Below are positions 43,504-55,582 of a DNA stretch of 64,000 nt, piece by piece. This DNA comes from Immersiella caudata (lineage: Eukaryota > Ascomycota > Sordariomycetes > Sordariales > Lasiosphaeriaceae). The stretch spans positions 1,612,001 to 1,676,000 of the forward strand of contig JAULSU010000007.1 of assembly GCA_030512335.1 (NCBI GenBank), written 5' to 3'. The notes beneath the pieces were generated by a model, which had not been told where the DNA came from, made no database searches, and saw nothing but the letters and a program-made list of their open reading frames with translations. Numbering within the stretch: the first letter of the stretch is position 1; the number at the start of each line of letters is the position of its first letter. The position numbers and the translations under genes are program-made.

Positions 43504-44719
43504 GATATCGCGAAATTGATGACGGATACCAGCCGGTATGAATCAATGTTTCAGCTCGGGGCACGTTGATTGCCCTGAGCGTGGGAGGGAGCATGTACTT
43601 GTGTGTATAGCCTCACCTCCCTTCCTAGAGATACCAATCTCAACCAGATGACGAGGCGATTCACCGGATCCCGGATCGTATTCGAACGAACTGCGGCCAG
43701 CTGAATGCCAACAGTTCTCCCAGCTGCATGCTCCCAACCAACCGGCATTCCCGAGTAGTTCTCTTCCAACCTGCAGAGCTGTGATCTGGGTTGAGGCCAG
43801 CCAATAATTTTCGGCCCTGCCCTTTCGTCTCGGCAAGTGTGTGCTGGTTCCTGCAGTCTTAAGATGCAGGATGGGTATCATGACAGCAACGAGAGGCCTG
43901 GGTAAGACGTCGACTTTGGAGTCAGGCGCCCTCCTTCACTCCAAGTGTGGTAAATGGAATCTCTGAATGGTGAAATAGACCAATACCCTGGCTGGTTAGG
44001 TGCGTAGGTTTTTTATTTTTATTTTTAGTTTCAGCGCTGAAAACCTCAGCCGCCCAACTCCCCATCTACAACATCTAGGTTATTGCTGTCCACGGACTGA
44101 AGCATACGTTCATTCAAGGAACAATCTGCAACGCAACTGAGAGGATCCCAAGTATGGCCCCATTGTCTCCCCTCGCTGTGACGCTCTTGTTGCGCGGCGA
44201 TGGCACCTACGTCAAGCTGTCTTTCCGAGCCGTCATTTATTAAGATAATTATGGTTCCCGCATCGAATTACCTATGAATGAGGTAAACATAATTCGTATG
44301 GAAAGCCTGGCGATTTTGGCATTCGGTTCCTGAAAGCAGATAGGGCAAAGGGATGGTGCGACAGTATCAAGACACCGTTGCGGAACTTTGGTCTTCTACA
44401 AATCCGACAGCCAGACAGTGTGGATCCAACGGGTTATGACAGAGAACGAGTACAGCAGACGGGGACTGCCGTTGCCTACACCGCGGCCCCCCCAAGCGCG
44501 CTTCGTCGAAGAAGAGGGCTGACAAAGCTGATGATAAAGATGGCGATGAAAGATCAAGTCAACCCCCTCCTCCCCTGTTGTTTGCCACCGTCGTCCACGC
44601 GGCCTCCACGGCCGTGAAGGCCGCGAAGGCCGGCCTAAGTGCCAAGGTCACCCAAAAGTTAAAGACACGGAGAAAGGGATCGAAGGCGAGAGGAGATGGG
44701 GCAGCCAAGGGGGTTCGAA
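43504..44719. other. Intergenic region, no gene seen
   Basis: 1216 bp between the DUF6594 pseudogene and the hydrolase gene. AT-rich patches occur around 44010 and 44235. Nothing supported. Confidence 0.45.
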
Positions 44720-45380
44720 TTAGTCAGACGGATCATCTGTTCCCAGACCACGAGCAACGGCATCCTCCCAGCGTTCAGTCTTTACCCCAACCTCTCTCAG
44801 CTGCTCCTCCGCTTCAGCTTCCATCTCTTCAGCCAGCTTTCCTTCAACGTCATACGTTGAATGCGCGCCGCTCAGCAACGTCACGTGGAATCCCTCCTCG
44901 CGTGCACCGCGACACGTCGACTCGACGCAGCGCTCGCTCTGAATGCCAAATGCCACGACCTTGCTCACACCCCGCGCCTTCAGCATCCCAGCCAACTCGG
45001 GGTTGGTCTCAAACGTGTTTCCTTTGGCTCAATATCAGACTACCACTCTCATCTCAGCCACCCGATTGGGACTCACTGGTAGTCTTCTGCACGAGAATCT
45101 CCTCTTCAACCCCCGCGCGGGGCTCAAACACCAATTTCCATGCCTCGGTATCTTTCAAGAGTGTGCCCTTGCCAGGCAGGTCCTCGTGTTGAACAAAGAT
45201 GATTAGGAGAGGCGGACTTCCTGCTTTTTCTTCGCGGTAGACATCGAGAGTTTTTCGCGCAGCTTGGAGAATGGTCTCGCCTGCGTTTTTTACCCGATCA
45301 GCGGTACGGACTCGGGTTGCGGGGTCCGTCGCGTTGTCGTTCTGGATGTCGATGACGAAGAGGGCGGTTGGACTCGCCAT
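44720..45380 (-). CDS. Isochorismatase-family (cysteine) hydrolase
   Basis: Two exons (45380..45077, 45021..44720) give 201 aa. The intron is GTGAGT to CCAAAG, 55 bp. MASPTALFVIDIQNDNA carries the conserved catalytic Asp of the DxQ motif. The second exon has KVVAFGIQSERCVESTCRGA with the nucleophile Cys in the GxxxExCVxxT loop. An LLIIFVQHEDLPGKG strand lies between. This is the standard isochorismatase-like fold, whose members hydrolyse amides, nicotinamide or isochorismate. The substrate is not evident. The stop is TAA at 44722. Intact. Confidence 0.85.
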
Positions 45381-45573
45381 CCTGTCGTGGTGCTGGGCCG
45401 TGAGGTGAAATTTGAGTCAAGATGAAGAGGCTAGGCGAAAATTTTGCGGTGGGTAGTGACGCGATGGGGTGATGTGGTCTTGGCGTTTGTATCGGATCAC
45501 GGGGCCGGGTTTTGACAATGACTCAATTTTCGTGGTGGAGGTGTTGATAGTGTCATTGTCGTGAAAATACAAT

Positions 45574-48049
45574 TTAGGGGCAAAACCTCGACAGGTCCTC
45601 CTCTAGTAATCCCATTATGTCCAAATTTCCGTTAAACCAATTTCCAAACTCGACACCCATCATGGGCGTCACCGAAGGCATTAATGTCTCGTCCAGCCCT
45701 GAGCCTAGCTGATTTAAGTATTGGTGAATGTCGGGTCCAACTACTCTCGACGATTGCGCCGTCCCTGGAGCCTTGGCGCTCGTGTAGAGGGAGGCAATAG
45801 TGTGCAGTGTCTGCGACAACCGATGAAGCTGCTGGATCGCTTCGGAGAACTGGCACGTGGCTTCGAGTGACGTCGTGAAGTCAGCCAGTCTAGAGAGATC
45901 GGCATCTGCGGAGTCGTGGTCTTGTTCTTGGACAATCTGACAGAATAGCATGACCAGGGGAAAGAAGGGGTTGAACAAAACGGTCCTGTTCGAAAGCAGT
46001 CAGTTCAACCTGAGGGAGGCACCGAGTTTCGAAGAGTGATCTCACCAATGTACGTATCCGGCTTGCATTTCCGGATAGCTCTTGGAGATCTGCATGCACT
46101 CCATGTGGTGCTGCAAGGCCGTCCGACCTGCCTCGACACACTCCGAGACAAACGGACCAGCTTCACCTTCGCTGACCGGAATGGCACGGTAGATGAGGCT
46201 CAAAGTCCCATAGTATGTCACCATCTCCGAGAGGTAGGCATATTTCAACCCGGCAGCGTCCCAATCTGTAGACCCAGGATCCTCATCGTCGATGTAGACC
46301 CCCCCAATGAATGTCCCCACGTGCTCAGCATCGCGTATCATTGTCTTCACCTCTTCGGCGAGGTTGCGGGCAAACTGAACGCGCTGCGCCGGCGGAAGAA
46401 CACGTGCGCTAGAGCTGTACAGCTGCTCGTATATCTTGCCCTGAATCTGAGCGTGCCGGAACCAAAACAGAGAAGCAAGCTCCCAAGGGTCGATCTCCGC
46501 CTCCTTGATCGTCGTGTACGATGGAACCAGGAGGTCGTAGTCTTGAAACGCAGAGGCTCGTCCGAGTCTCAGCGCCAGGCCCTTGTCCAGAATATAAGCA
46601 AAAACAATCAGTTCCGTTCTGTTGTCTTTGTCGGCAGAGGGGCCACCGTTTGGGGCTGGAAACAGCGGGAGGCGGTGGTAGCCAAGAGTTTGGCATATTT
46701 GTGCTGCTAAACAGTTCATCTGCCAGGCCAGCAACGGTCGCGATGCCTCGATTGCGAAGGACTCCTGGGGGCCAAGAAAGATCAGCTTATGACTCGACCT
46801 GACACCACCGATGAAGACATGAGCCTCACCCCCATAAGAAGTGCTTTCAGATTGTCTTTTGTCGCCAGCCAAAAAGGGTTGATATCGCTGAATGCGGCGA
46901 AAAGATTCTGCTCGCACATCGTCTTGTACTTTTTGACCTCCGCCATCGATTTCATGGTAGTTGTTGATACTCCAGATACCAACTTCTCATCGAGTAGGTA
47001 GAATAGCGCGCCATTAACAATCACAAAGGCAGCGGCGGAGTAGTCTTCCTTGGGGAAGTAGACCCTACGACAGAAGTCGGCAAAGCTGTCGGGATCCAAG
47101 TACGGACACCTGATGTCAAAGGTCCGAGGCCTTGTCTCTGCGTGTAATTTTGTCTTAGTCTCAACTCTGCGTGAGGGGGACTTTCTGAACCAACCCTTCA
47201 TGTCTTTTAGACACTGCAGCGCAAAGTCTGAAGGGGGCAGAGGCAGGGCTCTGATGCCGCTGTCAGGAAGGCCTTTGTGGCCCGGAAAGCGGAGCTCGTT
47301 TGTCATTGACTTCTTGTTTTGTTTTTGTATGATCTGACGAAGAGTTGATAGAGCCGACCGCATGCGTGGATCTACATCTGGAGATATAGTCCCTTGTACG
47401 ACGTGGCCGATGAAGTCGTGTGCAAAGGTAGCGTGGGCGGACAACGAGGAGTCGCCCTCATAGACCGGGCCTGGGGGATCGTGCGAGTCGCTGTCTGCAG
47501 AGCCCCCTGCCGAGGTCTGGCCTCTCGGGTCGGTACTGGACACATAACTGGAGGCATTGGTCGACTTTGGTTGCGAGTCGAGAGTGACAGTAAGCTGTTC
47601 GAGCAGGCCCTCGATGCTGCCCAGTCTCTCTTCAAACGAGTTCAACTTGTGTTCGCTATGCAACAGTCAGCTCGAAATACCTCCTGCAGACCAAATAACA
47701 CTCGGGGGCTGACTATTGGGAAGAGATGAGGACTCTCTGGCGAATGCCACCAAGCTTCTGCCCGGGTCCTGTGGAGAGGCAGTTGCGGCGCGATTGTCGG
47801 CAAGCCGAGCACGGAATTTCCTTGTCGCATTTTATCTTTGAAGGGCATCAAGTCAGAAAGATAGATTGGAGGCAATCGACCCAAGCGGAAACAGCATCAG
47901 ACTTTGTCGTACCTTTCTTGATTTACACTCGTCGCACTATCATGAAGCACCAGTCAAAATTAGCCATTCCGAACAGCTCTGGGGGTTGGAGGTCCCACCG
48001 CTCGTTTTGCGTCTGACGAGCCCGACGAAATCGTTTCTCTGGTGGCCAT
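45574..48049 (-). CDS. Zn2Cys6 fungal transcription factor
   Basis: Six exons (48049..47999, 47936..47913, 47835..47714, 47655..46830, 46764..46046, 45985..45574) close on 717 aa. The DNA-binding cluster is split over three small exons and reads ACDECKSRK, then IKCDKEIPCSACRQSRRNC, with all six Cys. A linker RVLISSQYEHKLNSFEERLG with a coiled-coil dimerisation element follows. The middle and C-terminal part (CPYLDPDSFADFCRRVYFP, SFAIEASRPLLAWQMNCLAA, QTLGYHRL) matches the fungal_trans middle homology region. Introns are 58-77 bp with usual splice sites. It is a nuclear regulator. Targets are unknown, and the convergent isochorismatase is a neighbour but not an obvious target. Confidence 0.85.
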
Positions 48050-49012
48050 CGTCTCTCCCCTTCGCGGTTGTCGCAGCGAGATGGAAGTTTTCTGACGGGC
48101 GGGCTAGGTCGGACTGGTCCTTGAACATGGACGACCAATCACTGATTTCGGGGCCGCGGGCCCGGACGCAAGCGCGATGCGAGGTCCTTCCTCTAACCAC
48201 CCTTAGGCCCAATTCGGCAGGTCTTGGCGACGGCCAGGACCTATCGAAGACAAAGACGCAGTCGTCGTGCATTTGCCAGTGAGCTTCGCCAAGTCAACTT
48301 TTTCGCTCAAAAGAACCTCTCGTCCCTTCCGAGTTCATCGAGGAAAGGGCAGTACCCCTACCTCCAAAATGGGGTGAGGCAGAGGGACGACATGCCACAG
48401 CGGTAAGAATGACGTAGTCGCCCCACTAGAGCCGAAGTGTGGGTCTACAACGTGTCCATATTCGCGCTGCGACTGCTAGAAGCGACACAACATGGAGAAC
48501 GACCGAGGCGATGATCAGGATCGACCCTCTCGATTGGTTTGGAGGCAAAGGGCCCGTCGAGTCCATTGGCCTGCATCCTCAGCGCCTGGCAGGGACAGCG
48601 AACATGAATAATCCTTTGTCGGCCACGATGCGACGCGATGCGTGAAGAGGACACCGACGTCAAGAACAGGAGACGGAAAACACTGGGAACACTACATAGT
48701 GGCAGATCCGTGTGATCTGACCTAGCGATTTACCTCCCGAAGACGAATAGCACCATGCGGTCGGTGAAGTGCACGGATAAGACGCAGTACCAGTCTAGCC
48801 GGGCACCAGCGGGTCTTCGCGAGCCGTGGACGGGTTGCCATTATACCATACGAATACGCAGCAAGGCACTCAAATCCCGATTTCCTTGCCAGCACGAGCT
48901 ATATCAGTTCAGAGGCCGCCCAAAGTCTGTTGAATTGTACGACCAGTCCCTCAGCCATGCCATTCGACTGTCTCCGACTCTACACATACATGCGGTCCAA
49001 GCTTTGCTACCC
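48050..49012. other. Intergenic region upstream of the Zn2Cys6 gene
   Basis: 963 bp with no supported gene. Confidence 0.4.
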
Positions 49013-49891
49013 TCAGACAACCAGGCCGCCCGGGATGACATATTCTATCCGAGTCCTTCTATTTCGAGCAGTTTGAGTGGCATACTCACGTGCTTGTCTA
49101 TTTCCAACACCATTCAGAGGAAGCAGCCAGAAGCTTACCTCGCAACCAGCTTTCGCACACACCCGCATCTGCCTGCGCAGCTTCTTCCACAGGTCTTGAT
49201 TTTGAATCTGCGATTCCCCAAATGTGCGCCAGCTGTTTGTTGCCTAGGTCTGAATCCACATTGCAGCGCCGTTTGCGACATAGTCTGACGATGTGCTGAC
49301 GACGATGCGCTCCCAGCCTTCGATGTACCACAAACGGCACTCGAGCGCCGCGACAGCCGGGCGGAGCTCAGCCCAATTGTCGGATGGCATGTACGGTTGG
49401 CCGTCGATACTAAGCCGTTCGAGCACGCCCGTTACGACACTGTTGGGTCCAGGCTTGTAGACAACGGCCCACCCACCTCGAGCGTTAGGCTTGCCCTTGT
49501 CGACGCATCTGCCGCTGATTAACAATTTCATTGTTTTCAACCCACCGTTCTGCGGCACCCGCCTACGGCGGAGCACGTAGCGTTCGAATTCGACTCCTGG
49601 ATATGCGGTGTTGACGCTACGCGGACAGAACACGTGCCCCGGTCCCTGGTAGGGTTCACCGAAGATGGTTCCAGCCCAAGCATTGTTTTCGCCGTTCCCC
49701 ATGGCGGCCTCGACGCGCCGGACAAGTTCAGGATCTGGGACGGGACGAATCGCGGCAACGGGGATCGTGGAAGGGCGATTGCGCAAATTGAAAGTGACGG
49801 GCGGGTCGGCGTTGCCCTGCGTGAAGTCGCCGGTCACGTCAAGGACCCTGCGGGGGTTGTCTTCGTCTTCTGATTTGTCGTAGGTTTCCAT
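49013..49891 (-). pseudogene. RNase H-like domain protein with in-frame TAG
   Basis: The ATG at 49891 (METYDKSEDEDNPRR) opens a frame that encodes a variable head (TAYPGVEFERYVLRRR), then an RNase H type-1 fold: GRCVDKGKPNARGGWAVVYK (beta1-2), NWAELRPAVAALECR with Glu, VVSTSSDYVANGAAMWIQT with the Ser-Asp of strand 4. Here a TAG interrupts at 49246..49244. The same frame continues open for 76 codons (QNQDLWKKLRRQMRVCAKAG, EVSFWLLPLNGVGNRQAREY) with the last helix of the fold, ending at TGA 49015. No splice site removes the TAG. Either a nonsense mutation or stop readthrough. Fungal RNase H-like orphans of this type are common and their role is unknown. Confidence 0.62.
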
Positions 49892-50475
49892 TTGGTGTTG
49901 GATAGCTCTGAACCAGGAACTGTGTCTCAACGAAGAGTGACTGCGGACTGCTGAGCATTCAACAGGTTTCTAGTGGTGCTAGGAAGAGGGCGCTTTATAG
50001 GCTACTAAACATCTGGGTTGCTCATCTTGTATGTTTGGTTCGCAAGCTCCATGGCTGGTGATTGCCAGCCCCTGTAGCCCATACATGGCAGTGAGCAAGC
50101 TCAACTTCAAGGGAAACTTGCCGCTCTTCTTGGACGAAGCATAGTCCCGCCACAAACCTCACAATTGTCGCCATGCGTGAAGGGAAAAAAAGAAAGAACG
50201 GTCAAGAAATGAATAGATTGCCTTTCCCAAACTCCTTTGTTTGGTCCAACAATGCAATCGACATTTGGGGTTTGGGACGAAGAAGTGGTGGAAATATGAG
50301 CTCACCAACTGGGTGACGTCATCGAGGTCGATCTGGGGTCTTACAATCCAGGTTTTCCATTTGGGAAGTTGCGGAGCACCTCTGCAGACTGCCTTCGAAT
50401 GTCAAATTGTGGTGTCTGACCTCGTCGCGGTGTCTTCTTCTTCCCGAAGCAAACAGAATCATTTCGGGAAAAAAA
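49892..50475. promoter_or_regulatory. Divergent upstream region of RNase H-like and phosphoketolase genes
   Basis: 584 bp between outward-facing starts. No specific element identified. The leader before the phosphoketolase ATG is A-rich (GGGAAAAAAAATG). Confidence 0.4.
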
Positions 50476-53061
50476 ATGAGCAACGAGCTTGAGATTGTGC
50501 CGAACCCGCCGGCGCTGGCATCGGCCTTGCCACACAATGTTCTCGATCTCGTTACCAAGGTTCCCAAGACGCCCCTTCCAAAAGATGCCGTCGTCTCACT
50601 GCGCGCTTTCCAGCGAGCGGCGAATTACATTGCTGCTGGTATTTTACACCGCCCCCTCAACGAGATTCATGATGCTCACTCCTCTGTTTAGCCATGATAT
50701 TTCTCAGAGACAACGTTCTTCTGGAATCGGAACTGCAGCTCGAACACGTCAAGCCACGGCTTTTGGGCCACTGGGGAACATGTCCCGGCCTTATTCTCGT
50801 TTGGTCACACCTCAACCTCCTGATCCGGAACCACGATGTCGACATGATCTACGTCATTGGCCCTGGCCACGGCGCCCCAGCGGCTTTGGCTGCGCTCTGG
50901 CTAGAAGGCTCACTGGAGAAGTTCTATCCTGGAGAGTATGATTGTAACAGCGCCGGCTTGCGCAATCTCATCACTCGCTTCTCCGTTCCCGGAGGGTTCC
51001 CGAGTCACATCAACGCTGAGACTCCCGGCGCGATGCACGAGGGCGGCGAGTTGGGATACGCTCTCGCTGTTTCCTTTGGCGCTGTCATGGATAAGCCAGA
51101 TCTCGTTGTCACTTGCATTGTGGGCGACGGCGAGGCAGAGTCTGGCCCGACAGCAACGGCGTGGCACGCCATCAAGTTTCTGGACCCTCGCGAGTCTGGT
51201 GCGGTTCTGCCCATTCTGCACGTCAACGGGTTCAAGATCAGCGAGCGGACGATTTTTGGCTGCATGGACGATAAGGAGATTGTTTGCCTCTTTAGCGGAT
51301 ATGGATACCAAGTTTGCATCGTGGAGGAGATCGACAGCATCAATGAGGACTTGCACAGCACGATTGAGTGGGCTTTGGCTGAGATTCGGAAGATCCAGCG
51401 AGCTGCGCGGTCAGGAAAGCCGATAGTCAAGCCTCGGTGGCCCATGATCGTCTTGAGAACGCCCAAGGTAGGTGGAAATTGACCGGCTTCCCTTTCTGGT
51501 GTGCTGACTGCGTTTGGAGGGATGGGGCGGGCCGAAGAAGCTTGATGGGAAGATTGTGGAGGGTTCATTCCGTTCCCACCAAGTACCGCTAGCCAAAGCC
51601 AACAGCGATGGTTCGCAGCTCAAGTTGTTGAATGAATGGCTCAGCAGCTACGACATTGGGGAGCTGCTCAAGGACGGGAAACCAGGTCGGCAGATTCTCG
51701 ACATCCTTCCAAAGAATGGCAGCAAGAAGCTCGGCCAACTCAAGGACGCATACGACTCTTTCATCCCGCTCAAGAAAGTCGACTGGAAGGAGTTTACAGT
51801 CGAGAAGGGAACCGACCAGAGCTGCATGCAAGTCACGGGCAAGTATCTCGACAAGGTCTTCCAGGAGAACCCCACCACCATCCGTCTCTTCTCGCCAGAC
51901 GAGCTGGAAAGCAACAAGCTCAGCGCCATTTTGGACCATACGCAACGCAATTTCCAGTGGGACCAGTACACGCGTGCCAACGGTGGCCGTGTCATCGAGG
52001 TCCTCTCAGAACACGACTGCCAAGGGTTCATGCAGGGATACACTCTGACCGGCCGCACTGCTATTTTTCCCAGCTACGAGTCCTTCCTGGGCATCGTGCA
52101 CACCATGATGGTGCAATATTCCAAGTTTGTCAAGATCGCCCAGGAGGTCAGCTGGAGAGGCGACCTCGCATCCATCAATTACATTGAAACCAGCACATGG
52201 GCACGCCAGGAACACAACGGGTTCTCGCACCAGAACCCCTCGTTCATCGGCGCGGTACTCAACATCAAGCCGGAATCCGCTCGGGTCTATCTCCCTCCGG
52301 ACGCGAATTGCTTCCTGAGTACCGTCCATCACATGCTGAAGTCCAAGAACAAGACGAATCTCGTCATCGGGTCCAAACAACCGACCGCAGTCTACCTATC
52401 GCCAGAAGAAGCAGCTGAACACTGCCGCATCGGCGCATCCATCTGGCATTTTGCGTCAACCCCTCTACCGGCCAATACGGACCCGGATGTTGTCCTTGTG
52501 GGAATTGGTGTTGAAGTTACGTTCGAGGTCATCAAAGCTGCAGAGCTCTTGCGCGCGATTTGTCCATCACTGCGCGTTCGCGTCATCAACGTCACGGATT
52601 TGATGGTTCTCGTTGCCGAGTCGAAGCATCCGCACGCCATAAGCAAGGAGAGGTTTGCGGAGCTCTTCACCAACGACCGACCTGTGCACTTCAACTATCA
52701 CGGGTACGTCACAGAACTTCAGGGGTTGTTGTTCGGTCGGGAGGGACTGTGGAGAATGAGTGTTGCGGGATACCGAGAGGAGGGTAGCACCACCACCCCT
52801 TTTGACATGATGCTTGTCAATGGGGTGAGCCGATTTGATGTTGCAACGTGGGCGCTGAACGCGGGCGCTGAGTGGAACGAGGAAGTTAGGAGAGACCTGG
52901 AGAAGTCGGCGAAGGAGGTGGGAGGGAGGGTGGACGATGTCAGAAAGTTCATTGCGCAGCATGGGAAAGGTGAGTCAACCCCGGTTTTGTCGTTTGAAAG
53001 GAGTCAAACTAAAAGCTGCGCAGACCCCGATGACATGTATGATATGGCGAAGTTTGAGTAA
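50476..53061 (+). CDS. Phosphoketolase (xylulose-5-P / fructose-6-P)
   Basis: Four exons (50476..50638, 50692..51467, 51520..52969, 53024..53061) give 808 aa, the usual size. It splits xylulose 5-phosphate (and often fructose 6-phosphate) with phosphate to acetyl phosphate plus glyceraldehyde 3-phosphate or erythrose 4-phosphate, using thiamine diphosphate and Mg. Signature segments are KPRLLGHWGTCPGLILVWSH, YVIGPGHGAPA, ThDP site VGDGEAESGPTATAWHAIKF, NGFKISERTIFG, and the C-terminal VNVTDLMVL and RPVHFNYHGY. The last intron is 54 bp, a multiple of three, and reads through, so the naive frame looks uninterrupted. Splicing it restores HGKDPDDMYDMAKFE. All introns carry good sites. Likely cytosolic. 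Intact. Confidence 0.94.
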
Positions 53062-53339
53062 ATGTCAGATTCGCTATCTCATCCCTGATAGTCCCGAATG
53101 GACGACCGAACCGGTCGCGGTGGACTGCAGATTAAAGAGGTGTTGGCACCAGGACTTTGTCTAGAACAGGAAAACAGTTGGAAAAGGAACCTATCAATTG
53201 ACGGGGTGGATTATGTGGATTGTAATGAAGTAACGTGCGTTATAAGCGAGCGGCGCATATAAGCGAGCGGCGCACTTCCCCCAACCTCATAGCAAGTATC
53301 TACAATTATTCCACCACAACACTAGGAAATAACAATAAC

Positions 53340-55540
53340 TGAATCAGAAATGGATGAATCAGACGATTCTGCAGCCTCCTTGCAGGTGCGCGCATTATGG
53401 CCAGGCTTACCGCACACGCTACAACACCGAATCTTCGTACGAGACCCCCCTGTACCACCACCACTTTGGCGTGTTTCCTGAGCCAACTGCTCGCCCACAG
53501 CCTTCTGATCCAGTAAATCCTGTGCCTCTTATACAGTAAGTGACCCTCCAAGCCGTACACGTGTTTTTTTAGCCCTCCGTCGCTTACTAAGCCCCTTATT
53601 GGCCTTTCGTAATGCAGAGACCTCTGTACAGAGAAGAGCCACCTCGTGTATCACAGCCATTGTACCTTTGGCTAATCGATCCACAGTTATTAACATAGAG
53701 GTTAGAGAGCTGCCTTAATGGTTTGAAATTCGATTTTTAATAAATGCTGACTGTGAGGTAGCCTCTCGGGGGTTGTGTGGCGTTTGGGAGGTCCAAGGTA
53801 GTGGTGTGGCTTGGCCTGAGGTTAGGGGTGTTAGGGTTTGAATACGCACATCTAGCTTTGATATTACTCTGTCTGGGTCGTACGGTATAAGGCCAGCTCC
53901 GGTAAAGCCCCCCTGGATATTTTTTTCCGTAATTAAAGTAAAAAACGCTTCTTTAAACAAATAGAGAAATTCTAGCTTGCTGATGTGAGTGATACTCATC
54001 CGCATTAACTGCTTAATCTGATGGCCGTACGCCTTTTTTAGCGGCCTAAAATAACTAACATTGAACAGGTGCGGTGATGCACCATAAGACTCAGGGCACA
54101 AAAGAATAGAACCACCCCCAAGAACGCCGATGGCGGCCAGTATGGCCGCCAGTAAAGTAGCTCCTTCTCCGATTGAAGGAGCACGCGTGGGACTGACGTG
54201 TGAAAACGAGGACTGACCTGGAGGGAGGCATACAACCGAGTAGGGACAACCAAGTAGGAACAACCGAGTAGGGATAACCGAGTAGGGACAACTAAGAAAA
54301 GGGACCGGGGACTACTACTTCTTCCTCCGATCGAAGGGAGGAGAGGTCACTTAAGCCATTCGCGGGTGCAACTTGTGGTGAAATCGCCGATGTCGTCCTT
54401 TTTCTCCTTTTGTTCGCCTGCCTGGAGAAGAAACGCGGTTCGAAGAACCGCGTGGCGCGGCCTTGACGGCGCGCGCCAAAACTTCGCTAATTACAAAATG
54501 GTTACAGTGATATGCACAAAAAAACACCCAAAAGAACCACAAGGGGCGATCGGAACGATCGCCCCGAGTCAACATCTAAAGGCTGAAGTAGGTGTGAGGT
54601 ATGTGGAGGTATACAGAGCGTAATGATGTTATATGCCTGGTAATAAGCCTCGAATTCTTTGGAGTGGTGGCTCTTGTGGCCGTTAAGGATTAAAAGCCGA
54701 TATTTACCCTTTATACGAGCTGATGTGTGTAAATCGAAATACCAAATCTAATCTATACTTTTCTCATTTGTAGTCTAGCCATTATTAGTTGTTGTAATAC
54801 GCTAGGTGGCCGGAAGGTTGTATTTTTAATACTAATTGGTAAGATGGTATTGCGCAGTTAAGATGATAAATGGTGGGATGGCCTAGCCCTGAGAATTCAC
54901 CCCTTGGATGACTGTAGCCCACTCTCGATTACCAGGCTGGGCTTGTTTAGCCCTACCACGGCTATCTGAGGTAGTAACTACTATAGTGGGCGTGATAATA
55001 CCCATTATGAAGCCAGTCTTGTCGAAATTGTACACATCTTTATCAAGGATGCCGTATTTAGCCTTTATGTTATGTACGAGGGTAAACCACTCGCTAATAA
55101 CCTTTGGATCTTCGCATTTAGCCCTTTGGTAGTCGTATTTACGTGTAAAACGCGTCCGGAGCTCTGGCTGGTGTTTGATGAAGTTGTGAGCCCAGAGCTT
55201 ACCGATAGGGGGTGTGTTGTGTTTGTGTAACAGTTGGTTAGCCATATCTTCCACGTAATGAAGCCGAGGGTGGAATGCATGTGCAGATAGCTCGATTATG
55301 TACTGAACAATCGTACTTTCTTCTAAATCCGTAAGCTTGCGTGAGTTGGCTGGAATATCGCGTCGTGCAGGTCTACCGTGAAGCCGTTGCCGGAGTGTTG
55401 TTTCTGGGATATTATATGCCTTAGCTGCCTTTCGCTGACTAAGCTTTGGATTCTTCTGAATAGCTTGGATGGCTAAAAGAAGCCTCGCTTCGTTTAAATC
55501 GCTTGCTATGGTTTTTGGTGGTGGAATGTGGTAAATAATC
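53340..55540 (-). pseudogene. Relict pogo-like DDE transposase of the outer element
   Basis: Reading on the minus strand in pieces: HTH (ARLLLAIQAIQKNPKLSQRK, AYNIPETTLRQRLHGRPARR), a CENP-B-like domain (LWAHNFIKHQPELRTRFTRK), the first DDE Asp region (VYNFDKTGFIMG), the second Asp region decayed to LLILNGHKSHHSKEF, then PPHTSHLLQPLDV. The solo-LTR-like insertion interrupts here. SYFRPLKKAYGHQIKQLMRM and GFTGAGLIPYDPDRVISKLD follow. A C-terminal CCHC zinc knuckle, CSVCGKPGHNARTC, ends it near 53380. Several TAA/TAG stops and the catalytic Asp to Asn change show it is dead. CCHC-tailed pogo transposases are a known fungal subgroup. Confidence 0.75.
54062..54571. mobile_element. 510-bp hairpin-rich insertion, solo-LTR-like
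   Basis: It interrupts the outer transposase between codons LDV and SYF. It starts TG, ends CA and is flanked by ACAT on both sides (54058-54061, 54572-54575). Excising it with one ACAT rejoins the transposase frame. It has no coding capacity. It contains four perfect hairpins and a four-copy 14-bp tandem repeat (GAGTAGGGACAACC type, about 54237-54297). TG...CA ends and a short duplication suggest a solo LTR. The hairpins are unusual for one. Confidence 0.65.
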
Positions 55541-55582
55541 AGGGGTAGCGCGTCGCGTTGAAAAGTGCGCCGCTCGCTTATA

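Noticed and set aside
54543..54565. Helitron 3' end (hairpin followed by CTAA)
   Set aside because: The hairpin is followed by CATCTAA, but the element has TG...CA ends and an ACAT duplication, and insertion was not between A and T as Helitrons require.
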